Assembly: GCA_050010035.1 (NCBI GenBank) | Contig: JBEKLU010000148.1 | Span: 1-12,116, forward strand | From: Roseiarcus sp050010035 | GTDB taxonomy: Bacteria > Pseudomonadota > Alphaproteobacteria > Rhizobiales > Beijerinckiaceae | DNA length: 12,116 bases | Reading direction: 5' to 3' | In this document: positions 6,442 to 12,116 of the stretch, piece by piece | Layout of the letters: every line of letters starts with the position of its first letter | Numbering within the stretch: the stretch's first letter is position 1 | Made by a program: the position numbers and the translations under genes | The notes under the pieces: model-generated | The model's database searches: none | What the model was told of the DNA's origin: nothing | Seen by the model: only the letters and a program-made list of their open reading frames with translations

Positions 6442-7985
6442 TCAGGATAGGCATCGACGTCGGCGGCACGAACACCGACGCCGTCGTCATGGAGGGCAAG
6501 AAGGTCCTCGCCGGCGTCAAGGAGCCGACGACTGCGGACGTGATGTCGGGGGTGGTGGCGGCGCTCAAATCCGTACTCGCCGCCTCCGGAATGAAGCCGG
6601 AAGCGATCGACGTCGTCATGATCGGCACAACCCATTTCACAAATGCGGTGGTGCAGCGCCGCGATCTCGCGCCGACCGCCGCCGTGCGCCTCGGCCTGCC
6701 GGCGACCGCCTCGCTGCCGCCGATGGTCGATTGGCCCGAAGATTTGAGAAGCGCGATCGGCAATCACGCGTATCTCGCCCATGGCGGTCATGAATTCGAC
6801 GGCCGCGTGATTTCCCCGCTTGACGAAGCCGAACTCAACGGCATCGCCGACGACATCAGGGCCAAGGGCATCCGCTCGGTCGCGATCACCTCGGTCTTCA
6901 GCCCTGTCAACACCCAGTTTGAGGTCCAGGCCGGCGCGATCTTTGAAAAAGCGCTGCCCGGCGCACACGTCACGCTGTCGAGCGACATCGGCCGCATCGG
7001 CCTGCTCGAGCGCGAGAACGCGGCGGTGATGAACGCGTGCCTGCGCGACCTCTCCAAGCTCGTCATCGACGCGTTCCGCGGCGCGCTTGACGCCTGCGGT
7101 GTCAAGGGGCGGTTCTACCTCACCCAGAACGACGGCACGCTGATGGACGCCGCCTACGCCGAGCGCTTCCCCGTGCTGACCTTCGCCAGCGGGCCGACCA
7201 ATTCGATCCGCGGCGCCGCGTTCCTCTCGGGCGTCGCCGAGGCGATCGTCGTCGACGTGGGCGGCACGACCTCCGACGTCGGCGCGCTGCACAAGGGCTT
7301 TCCCCGGCAGGCGACGGTCGCGGTCGAAGTCGGCGGCGTCAGGACCAATTTCCGCATGCCCGACGTCTTCTCCTTTGGCCTCGGCGGCGGCTCGCTGGTC
7401 GTCGACGGCCCCGGCGGGGTGAAAGTCGGCCCGACGTCGGTCGGCTACAAGCTCACCAAGGAGGCGCTGGTGTTCGGCGGCTCGACGCTGACGACGACCG
7501 ACGTCATCGTCGCGGCGGGGCGCGCGCATCTCGGCCATCTCGACAGAGTCGCCCATCTCGACAAGGGCCTGATCGCCCGAACGGAAGCGAAGATCGCCGA
7601 CATGCTGGAGACGGCGGTCGAGCGCTCGCGCCTGTCGCCCGAGCCGTTGCCAGTCATCGTCGTCGGCGGCGGCTCGATCCTGGTCAAGGACAAGGTCGGC
7701 GCCCTCGGCGTCGTCAAGCCGCATCATTTCGCGGTGGCCAACGCCGTCGGCGCGGCGATCGCGCAAGTGTCGGGCGAGATCGATCGCGTCTATTCGCTGG
7801 CCTCGATGAGCCGGGCCGACGCCATCGAGGACGCCCGCCAGAAGGCGACCGCGGTGGCGGTGGCGGCGGGCGCGCGCGCCGACTCGATCGAAGTCGTCGA
7901 CGTCGAGGACGTTCCGCTCGCCTATCTCCCGGGCAATGCGACGCGCGTGCGGGTCAAGGTCGTCGGAGAGTTGGATGTCGCCTAG
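6438..7985 (+). CDS. Hydantoinase/oxoprolinase A-like protein (HyuA family)
   Basis: This 515-residue protein belongs to the hydantoinase A/oxoprolinase family, with an actin-like ATPase fold. The N-terminal domain opens with DVGGTNTD (7-14), a phosphate-binding motif, followed by GTTHFTNAV (63-71). The second domain has DVGGTTSD (273-280) and FGLGGGS (313-319). Known members hydrolyse hydantoins or 5-oxoproline in an ATP-dependent way, usually with a HyuB subunit. No HyuB gene is in this window and the protein is shorter than full HyuA (about 650-700 residues). Short members of this kind are known to occur beside DUF917 genes (from memory). It overlaps the transporter gene by 4 nt upstream and the DUF917 gene by 11 nt downstream. 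It probably acts in the cytoplasm on the imported compound. The exact reaction is unknown. Confidence 0.88.
   Translation: MIRIGIDVGGTNTDAVVMEGKKVLAGVKEPTTADVMSGVVAALKSVLAASGMKPEAIDVVMIGTTHFTNAVVQRRDLAPTAAVRLGLPATASLPPMVDWPEDLRSAIGNHAYLAHGGHEFDGRVISPLDEAELNGIADDIRAKGIRSVAITSVFSPVNTQFEVQAGAIFEKALPGAHVTLSSDIGRIGLLERENAAVMNACLRDLSKLVIDAFRGALDACGVKGRFYLTQNDGTLMDAAYAERFPVLTFASGPTNSIRGAAFLSGVAEAIVVDVGGTTSDVGALHKGFPRQATVAVEVGGVRTNFRMPDVFSFGLGGGSLVVDGPGGVKVGPTSVGYKLTKEALVFGGSTLTTTDVIVAAGRAHLGHLDRVAHLDKGLIARTEAKIADMLETAVERSRLSPEPLPVIVVGGGSILVKDKVGALGVVKPHHFAVANAVGAAIAQVSGEIDRVYSLASMSRADAIEDARQKATAVAVAAGARADSIEVVDVEDVPLAYLPGNATRVRVKVVGELDVA
7965..7968 (+). promoter_or_regulatory. Ribosome binding site for the first DUF917 gene
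   Basis: GGAG lies 6 nt before the ATG at 7975, within the end of the HyuA-like gene. It supports 7975 over an upstream in-frame start at 7936. Confidence 0.65.
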
Positions 7986-9096
7986 GGGCTATGTCCTCCA
8001 GGAGAGCGATCTCTTGCCGCTTTCGCTCGGCGCGGCGTTGCTCGGAACGGGCGGCGGCGGCAATCCTTATATCGGCATGCTCAGAGCCCGCGAGCTGCTG
8101 CGCAAAGGCGGTTCGGTCGAGATCCTGCCGTTGGGGGCGATCGGCGACGACGATTACATCGGCTCGGTCGGCGGCATCGGCGCGCCGGTCGTCGGCGTCG
8201 AGAAGATCAAGCAGGGCCAGGAATGCTTGCGCGCCTTGCGCGGCGTCGAGGAGACGATGAACGTCAGGGTCTCGGCGCTGATTTCCGCCGAGGTCGGCGG
8301 CTCCAATTCGATCGAGCCGATCCTGACCGCCATCTACGCCGGCCTGCCGGTCGTCGACGGCGACGGCATGGGACGCGCGTTTCCCGAAGTGCAGATGTCG
8401 ACCTTCTTCATCTACGGCCTGGACCCCTCGCCGGGCGCGATTTCCGACGACAAGGGCAACGTCGTCGTCTTCAGGAAAGTCGTCGACATGTTCTGGCTGG
8501 AGCGCTTCGCCCGGCACATCGCGGTCGACATGGGGGCGGGCGCGGGCTTCGCCACCGCGCCGATGAAGGGCGCCTATGTCAAGAAGGTCGCCGTCCCCGG
8601 CACCTTGAGCCAGGCGCTCGATATCGGTCGCACGATCCTCGATGCGCGCGCGAAGCGACACAACGTGGTCGAGCGATTGCTCGTCAAGACGGGTGCGACG
8701 CTGTTCTTCACCGGCAAGATCGCGGACGTCAGGCGCGAACTTAGGGGCGGCTTCGCGATGGGCGAAGCGCGGCTGACGGGCGTCGGCGACCACGTCGGCT
8801 CGCAAGCGCGCGTCTCGATCCAGAACGAGAATCTGGTCCTGTACATCGACGACAAGCCCGTGCTCATGGTTCCTGATCTTATCATGAACCTTGAGCTCGA
8901 AACGGGCGAACCGATCACGACGGAGATGCTGCGCTACGGCCAGCAACTCGCGGTGGTCGGCATTCCCGCGCATGACCTCATGAAGACGCCGCAGGCCCTG
9001 AGGATCGTCGGCCCCGCGGCCTTCGGCTACCCCGAGCTGACGTTCGTTCCGCTGGCATCCTCGAATCCACCCCGAACCATGGGACGCCCGACATGA
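7975..9096 (+). CDS. DUF917 family protein, first copy (S-methyl-thiohydantoin-desulfurase-like)
   Basis: This 373-residue protein belongs to DUF917, renamed for S-methyl-thiohydantoin desulfurase (from memory). The N-terminal glycine motif GTGGGGNPYIG starts at G24, the block ISAEVGGSNS follows, and the signature DGDGMGRAFPE spans 128-138. ISDDKGN then lies in a well conserved central segment. The C-terminal third has SIQNENLVLY and ends LRIVGPAAFGYPELTFVPL plus a short tail. No signal peptide or membrane segment is seen, so it should be cytoplasmic. It overlaps the HyuA-like gene by 11 nt and the next copy by 4 nt. DUF917 and HyuA-like genes commonly sit together, and fusions exist, which supports a joint reaction on a hydantoin-like ring. 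The catalytic function of this copy is not established. Confidence 0.88.
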   Translation: MSPRGYVLQESDLLPLSLGAALLGTGGGGNPYIGMLRARELLRKGGSVEILPLGAIGDDDYIGSVGGIGAPVVGVEKIKQGQECLRALRGVEETMNVRVSALISAEVGGSNSIEPILTAIYAGLPVVDGDGMGRAFPEVQMSTFFIYGLDPSPGAISDDKGNVVVFRKVVDMFWLERFARHIAVDMGAGAGFATAPMKGAYVKKVAVPGTLSQALDIGRTILDARAKRHNVVERLLVKTGATLFFTGKIADVRRELRGGFAMGEARLTGVGDHVGSQARVSIQNENLVLYIDDKPVLMVPDLIMNLELETGEPITTEMLRYGQQLAVVGIPAHDLMKTPQALRIVGPAAFGYPELTFVPLASSNPPRTMGRPT

Positions 9097-10193
9097 CCGA
9101 CTTGAAACTCATTCGCACGATCGACGTCGCCGATCTCGACGACATCGCGGTGGGCGGGGCGATCCTGGGCACCGGCGGCGGCGGCGATCCCTATATCGGC
9201 AAGCTGATGGCGCAGGGAGCGATCCGTCGGCACGGCAAGGTCCGCCTGGTCGACGTCGACGGCTTCGACGACCACGCGCTGATCGCGCCAGTCTGTATGA
9301 TGGGCGCGCCCACCGTGATGACGGAGAAGCTGCCGCAGGGCGAGGAAATCGTCATCGCCCTGCAAAAGCTCGAGAAATTTCTCGGGCGCAAGGTGGATGC
9401 GGTGCTGTGCGGCGAGGCCGGCGGCATCAATTCGACCACGCCTTTTGTCGCCGCCGCCGCGGCCGATCTGCCTTTGATCGACGGCGATGGCATGGGCCGA
9501 GCGTTTCCCGAATTGCAGATGACGACTTTCGGGATGCACGGCGTGTCCGCCACGCCGATGGTGCTGAGCGACGACAAAGGCAATTCCGTCGTGCTGGAGA
9601 CGATCAGCAATCGCTGGACTGAGCGATTGGCGCGCTCGGCCACCGTCGACATGGGCGGCTCGGCGCTGCTCGCCTTCTATCCCATGTCGGGCGCGGACGC
9701 GAAGAAGTCGGTCGTGCGGGGCACGCTGAGCCTCTGCGCGGATTTGGGGCGCAAGCTGCGCGAGGCGCGCTCGCGCCACGCCGATCCCGTCGAGGCGATC
9801 CGCGCGGCGCTGGGCGCTGAGATCATCTTCAACGGCCGCGTCAAGGACGTGCTGCGGCGCACAGTCGGCGGATTCGCGCGCGGCGAAGCCCATATCGAGG
9901 GTCTCGACGACGATCGCGGCCACAAGCTGCGCATCGCCTTCCAGAACGAATTCCTGATCGCCGAGCGCGACGGCGAGACGATCGTCACCACGCCCGACAT
10001 GATCACGCTGCTCGACGCCGAAACCGGCGCGCCCGTCACCGCCGACGCGATGCGCTACGGCATTCGCGTCGTGGCGCTCGCCTATCCCTGCTCCGACCAA
10101 TGGCGCACGCCGAAAGGACTCGAATTGGTCGGGCCGCGCTACTTCGGCTACGACCTCGATTTCCAGCCCTACGTCCCGCACGCGGCGAAATAG
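9093..10193 (+). CDS. DUF917 family protein, second copy
   Basis: This is a 366-residue paralogue of the preceding gene with the same layout: GTGGGGDPYIG from G26, CGEAGGINS, DGDGMGRAFPE at 130-140, LSDDKGN, and FQNEFLIAE near the C-terminus, ending ELVGPRYFGYDLDF. The two copies share these blocks but differ through much of the rest, so the duplication is old and both appear kept by selection. It starts at an ATG overlapping the upstream stop by 4 nt and is the last gene of the operon; a terminator-like hairpin follows. Two adjacent divergent copies suggest either a heteromer or two successive steps. No signal peptide is seen. Family is firm; specific role unknown. Confidence 0.88.
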   Translation: MTDLKLIRTIDVADLDDIAVGGAILGTGGGGDPYIGKLMAQGAIRRHGKVRLVDVDGFDDHALIAPVCMMGAPTVMTEKLPQGEEIVIALQKLEKFLGRKVDAVLCGEAGGINSTTPFVAAAAADLPLIDGDGMGRAFPELQMTTFGMHGVSATPMVLSDDKGNSVVLETISNRWTERLARSATVDMGGSALLAFYPMSGADAKKSVVRGTLSLCADLGRKLREARSRHADPVEAIRAALGAEIIFNGRVKDVLRRTVGGFARGEAHIEGLDDDRGHKLRIAFQNEFLIAERDGETIVTTPDMITLLDAETGAPVTADAMRYGIRVVALAYPCSDQWRTPKGLELVGPRYFGYDLDFQPYVPHAAK

Positions 10194-10196
10194 GCC

Positions 10197-10217
10197 CGCC
10201 GGCTTCCCGGCGTTTCT
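10197..10217 (+). terminator. Rho-independent terminator candidate after the operon
   Basis: CGCCGG (10197-10202) and CCGGCG (10207-10212) form a 6-bp GC stem with loop CTTC, followed by TTTCT. It starts 3 nt after the stop codon of the last DUF917 gene. The T-run is short, so termination may be partial. A second, looser pair of GACGTC copies lies at 10222-10227 and 10236-10241. Confidence 0.55.
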
Positions 10218-10267
10218 GGCGGACGTCGTTTTCCTGACGTCGGGCCGAGTCGAGACGATCGCGCCGC

Positions 10268-10441
10268 GTGTCAGGACAGATCACGACCAGACGCGCGCGC
10301 CGGAACCACGCGCCGGCCTTCAAGGCGAAGGTGGCGTTGGCGGCCCTGAGGGGCGAGAAGACGCCGACGGAGTTGGCGCGGGTTTTCGATGTGCGTCCGA
10401 ACCAGATCACGGCTTGGAAATCGCTGAACGTGCCGAGCTGA
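10268..10441 (+). mobile_element. IS3-type transposase OrfA, N-terminal fragment
   Basis: A 57-codon frame starting GTG reads as the N-terminus of an IS3-family OrfA (helix-turn-helix, COG2963 type). Visible are an Arg-rich start, then FKAKVALAALRGEKTPTELA and FDVRPNQITAWKS, the recognition helix region. Similarity stops right after AWKS, where complete proteins continue with a Leu-rich segment; here LNVPS and a TGA follow. OrfB and the element ends are not found nearby. The start is uncertain: the frame is open from 10238. This is a decayed relic and should be inactive. It lies between the operon and a broken oxidoreductase gene. Confidence 0.65.
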
Positions 10442-10773
10442 CTCGGCAAGTATCGTTTCCGCAACGGCCGCCTGGCGGCTTTCGAAATCGGTGCCGAATA
10501 TGCTCGAGCGGCCCGACGCGTACGCGCGGCAAAGCGATGCGCGCGTCAGGCGGCGGCGGCTTTCGCCTCCTGGCGCAGGAGCTTGATGAGGCTCTCGGCG
10601 AAAGTCGATAGCGGCGCGCCGGCGTTGGTGGCGATATAGGTCATGAACGGGGTCGGCGGTGGATCTCGCCTTGGGAGGTCTGCGTTGCGTCCGGGAATTC
10701 CAGACTGAGCGCGTCGCAAGGGCGTCATCGCGGCGAAGAAGTCAGCCGAGGGCATGTTAGGCGGGCGGCTGGA
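10442..10773. other. Stretch without a convincing gene
   Basis: About 330 nt between the OrfA fragment and the oxidoreductase remnant. A plus frame continues through 10442-10640 but shows only Arg/Ala-rich sequence. The one item worth noting is a short minus-strand frame at 10546-10644, listed separately. No promoter, RNA gene or repeat array was seen. Confidence 0.4.
10546..10644 (-). CDS. Possible 32-residue protein, unknown
   Basis: From the ATG at 10642-10644 the minus strand encodes 32 residues with a plausible amphipathic helix (STFAESLIKLLRQEAKAAAA). The frame extends upstream to another ATG at 10753-10755 through Pro/Arg-rich, unlikely sequence. The ribosome binding site is weak. I do not recognise it. 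It may be the N-terminus of a lost gene or chance. Confidence 0.2.
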   Translation of the reverse strand: MTYIATNAGAPLSTFAESLIKLLRQEAKAAAA

Positions 10774-11238
10774 TCATTGCAGCTTCACCCAATTGCCGTT
10801 CGCCTTCGACGACGCGACCGCCGCCTCGATGAAAGCGAGGCCCTTCACGCCGTCTTCGACGCCGGGAAAATACGCGCCGTCGGGCGGCTTGCCACCCGTG
10901 CGCGCGGCTTTGATAGCGAGCGCGACGTCGCAATAGATATTGGCGAAGCCCTTGAGATAGCCCTCGGGATGGCCCGAGGGGACGCGCGTCACTCGCGCCG
11001 CGGCTTCGCCCGAGCGGGGACCGGCGCGGGTGAGGATGTGGGTCGGCTCGCCGAACGGCGAATGGAGCATTTCGTTGAGATTCTCCTGCGTCCAGCGCAG
11101 CGAGCCCGTAGTCCCGTAGACGCCGAGGCGCAGACCGTTCTCGTGGCCGGGCACCACCTGGCTCAGCCAGATGGCGCCGCGCGCGCCGTTGGCGTAGCGC
11201 AGCATGATCTGCGCGTTGTCGTCGAGGACGCGGGGGTC
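10774..11238 (-). pseudogene. C-terminal fragment of a Gfo/Idh/MocA-family oxidoreductase
   Basis: On the minus strand about 154 codons, ending TGA at 10774-10776, match the C-terminal domain of the Gfo/Idh/MocA NAD(P)-dependent sugar dehydrogenase family. Visible are RVLDDNAQIMLRYANGARG, then PGHENGLRLGVYGTTGSL, then GHPEGYLKGFANIY, and finally FPGVEDGVKGLAFIEAAVAS near the end. Intact proteins have about 380 residues with an N-terminal Rossmann domain (GxGxxG) and a catalytic EKP-type lysine motif. All of that is absent. Upstream of 11238 the frame stays open to 11466 but the sequence no longer resembles the family, so the 5' part has been lost or replaced. It converges on the main operon. 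Probably non-functional. Confidence 0.75.
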
Positions 11239-11627
11239 CCACCCTCCGTGCTGAGTGACACCAATGGTCGCCGAAAGCGCCTCACCGGCAAGGCGTCCGC
11301 TTTCGAGAACCGCCTCATTGGCCGGGACCGGCCGTAATGGGCGCGGAGGCGTCAACGGCCCCAGCAGCAGGAACAGCCGGTTTCCACCCCTTCGAGACAT
11401 CAAGCCGACCGCGGGCGAGCGATCTTCACGATCGGCAGGAGTCGACCCAAACCGACCTTTCGGCATGTAGCAAGAATTGATACTTTCGGAATGTTCGCTT
11501 TCGCCAACCCGGCCAAGGCATCCGTTCTCGACCGCCTCGGCGTTGCAGGGTGCTCGAACCTGGGGTTAGGCTTCGCGGTCAGCCGAGCCGTATTCGTCAC
11601 CCAACTGGGGAATCTCGAGTAAGAGCA
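11239..11627. other. Intergenic region with degenerate repeats, no gene identified
   Basis: No frame here resembles a known protein on either strand. An imperfect direct repeat, CTTTCGGCATGT (11457-11468) and CTTTCGGAATGT (11483-11494), has period 26 with one mismatch. TTGATA at 11477-11482 lies between them but no matching -10 is evident. The style of 11400-11510 recalls dispersed intergenic repeats of Hyphomicrobiales genomes that give spurious reading frames; that resemblance is from memory. The promoter of the methyltransferase gene should lie near its 3' end but cannot be placed. Confidence 0.35.
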
Positions 11628-12116
11628 ATGAGCAACGCAGCGCCGTCCGTAACGCCTGAGCGCATCTTGCAGTTTGTGTGGGCCTTCGCGCCGCCTTTGG
11701 TGATCGACGCGGCGGTGCGCCACCGGGTTTTTGACGTTTTGGCAAAGCAAAAATTGACGCTCTGCGAGTTGGCCGAGGCCACCGGCGCGTCCGCCCGCGG
11801 ACTCAACGCGATCCTCGGCGTTCTGGTGGGCCTCGGGCTGCTGGCTTGCGACGACGCCGAGCGTTACGCGCTCACCCCCGAAAGCGAGGCGTTCCTGGTC
11901 AGCCACGAGCCGGGCTTCATCGGCGGCATCTTCCGCCACGTGAGCGCGCAGTTGGCGCCGAAGTGGTTGCAGCTCACTGACGTCGTGGGCAGCGGCAAGC
12001 CGGCCGTCGCGGGTAACCTCGCCGCCGAGCGCGCGCCGTTCTTTGCCGAGTTCGTCGAGGCTCTCTTTCCGATGAACTATCCGTCGGCGCGGGCGCTGGC
12101 GGGCGCGCTCGACCTC
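11628..12116 (+). CDS. O-methyltransferase, plant-type/CrtF-like family, 5' part
   Basis: The first 163 residues of a SAM-dependent O-methyltransferase; the gene runs off the window. Visible is the N-terminal dimerisation and winged-helix domain: VWAFAPPLVIDAAVRHRVFD, then the helix-turn-helix-like LTLCELAEATGASARGLNAI, then LVGLGLLACDDAERYALTPE. Next comes a linker to the substrate region, ending SARALAGALDL. The SAM-binding GxGxG motif should lie just beyond the window. Members methylate small hydroxylated molecules (carotenoids, polyketides, phenolics), so the substrate cannot be stated. Start: ATG at 11628, with only a weak AAGAG 2 nt upstream; the family alignment begins near here. It is separated from the catabolic operon by decayed sequence, so no functional link is implied. 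Confidence 0.85.
   Translation, partial: MSNAAPSVTPERILQFVWAFAPPLVIDAAVRHRVFDVLAKQKLTLCELAEATGASARGLNAILGVLVGLGLLACDDAERYALTPESEAFLVSHEPGFIGGIFRHVSAQLAPKWLQLTDVVGSGKPAVAGNLAAERAPFFAEFVEALFPMNYPSARALAGALDL

Noticed and set aside
6366..7766. 466-codon open frame on the minus strand
   Set aside because: Shadow of the HyuA-like gene, which has clear motifs on the plus strand.
7954..10181. Two long open frames on the minus strand over the DUF917 genes
   Set aside because: Both are shadows rich in Arg, Asp and His; the plus-strand proteins carry the conserved DUF917 blocks.
11239..11466. Upstream extension of the oxidoreductase frame to an ATG at 11466
   Set aside because: The frame is open but lacks any Gfo/Idh/MocA N-terminal feature (no Rossmann glycine motif, no EKP), so it is taken as unrelated sequence joined to the fragment.

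Overview
The window is GC-rich, with G or C at most third codon positions. Gene families and style point to an alphaproteobacterium, probably Hyphomicrobiales. That assignment is an inference from composition and protein similarity recalled from memory; no rRNA or tRNA gene is present to confirm it.

The centre (861-10193) is one plus-strand operon of eight genes. It encodes a family 5 solute-binding protein, two DppB/DppC-type permeases, two DppD/DppF-type ATPases, a 515-residue hydantoinase/oxoprolinase A-like protein, and two tandem paralogous DUF917 proteins (the family also known as S-methyl-thiohydantoin-desulfurase-like). From the first permease onward every gene overlaps the next: five 4-nt overlaps (ATGA or GTGA) and one of 11 nt. 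The binding-protein gene is set apart by a 109-nt spacer with a long GC-rich stem-loop. A terminator-like hairpin follows the last gene. The simplest reading is that the ABC importer takes up a small amide- or ring-containing compound (peptide-like, hydantoin-like or thiohydantoin-like), which the HyuA-like and DUF917 proteins then process. The substrate is not visible in the sequence.

Both flanks look eroded. On the left (1-860) are an uncalled stretch, the C-terminal part of a GNAT acetyltransferase on the minus strand, a cluster of direct repeats resembling the ends of an IS21-type insertion sequence, an operator-like palindrome, and a small apparently frameshifted reading frame that ends 8 nt before the binding-protein start. 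On the right (10194-11627) are the N-terminal fragment of an IS3-type transposase OrfA, a stretch without a convincing gene, the C-terminal part of a Gfo/Idh/MocA oxidoreductase on the minus strand, and a repeat-bearing intergenic region. A plus-strand O-methyltransferase gene begins at 11628 and runs off the window.

The operon therefore looks like an accessory catabolic cassette between insertion-sequence remnants and broken genes. The most interesting candidate system is the dedicated importer coupled to a HyuA-like protein without a HyuB partner and a tandem pair of DUF917 proteins.
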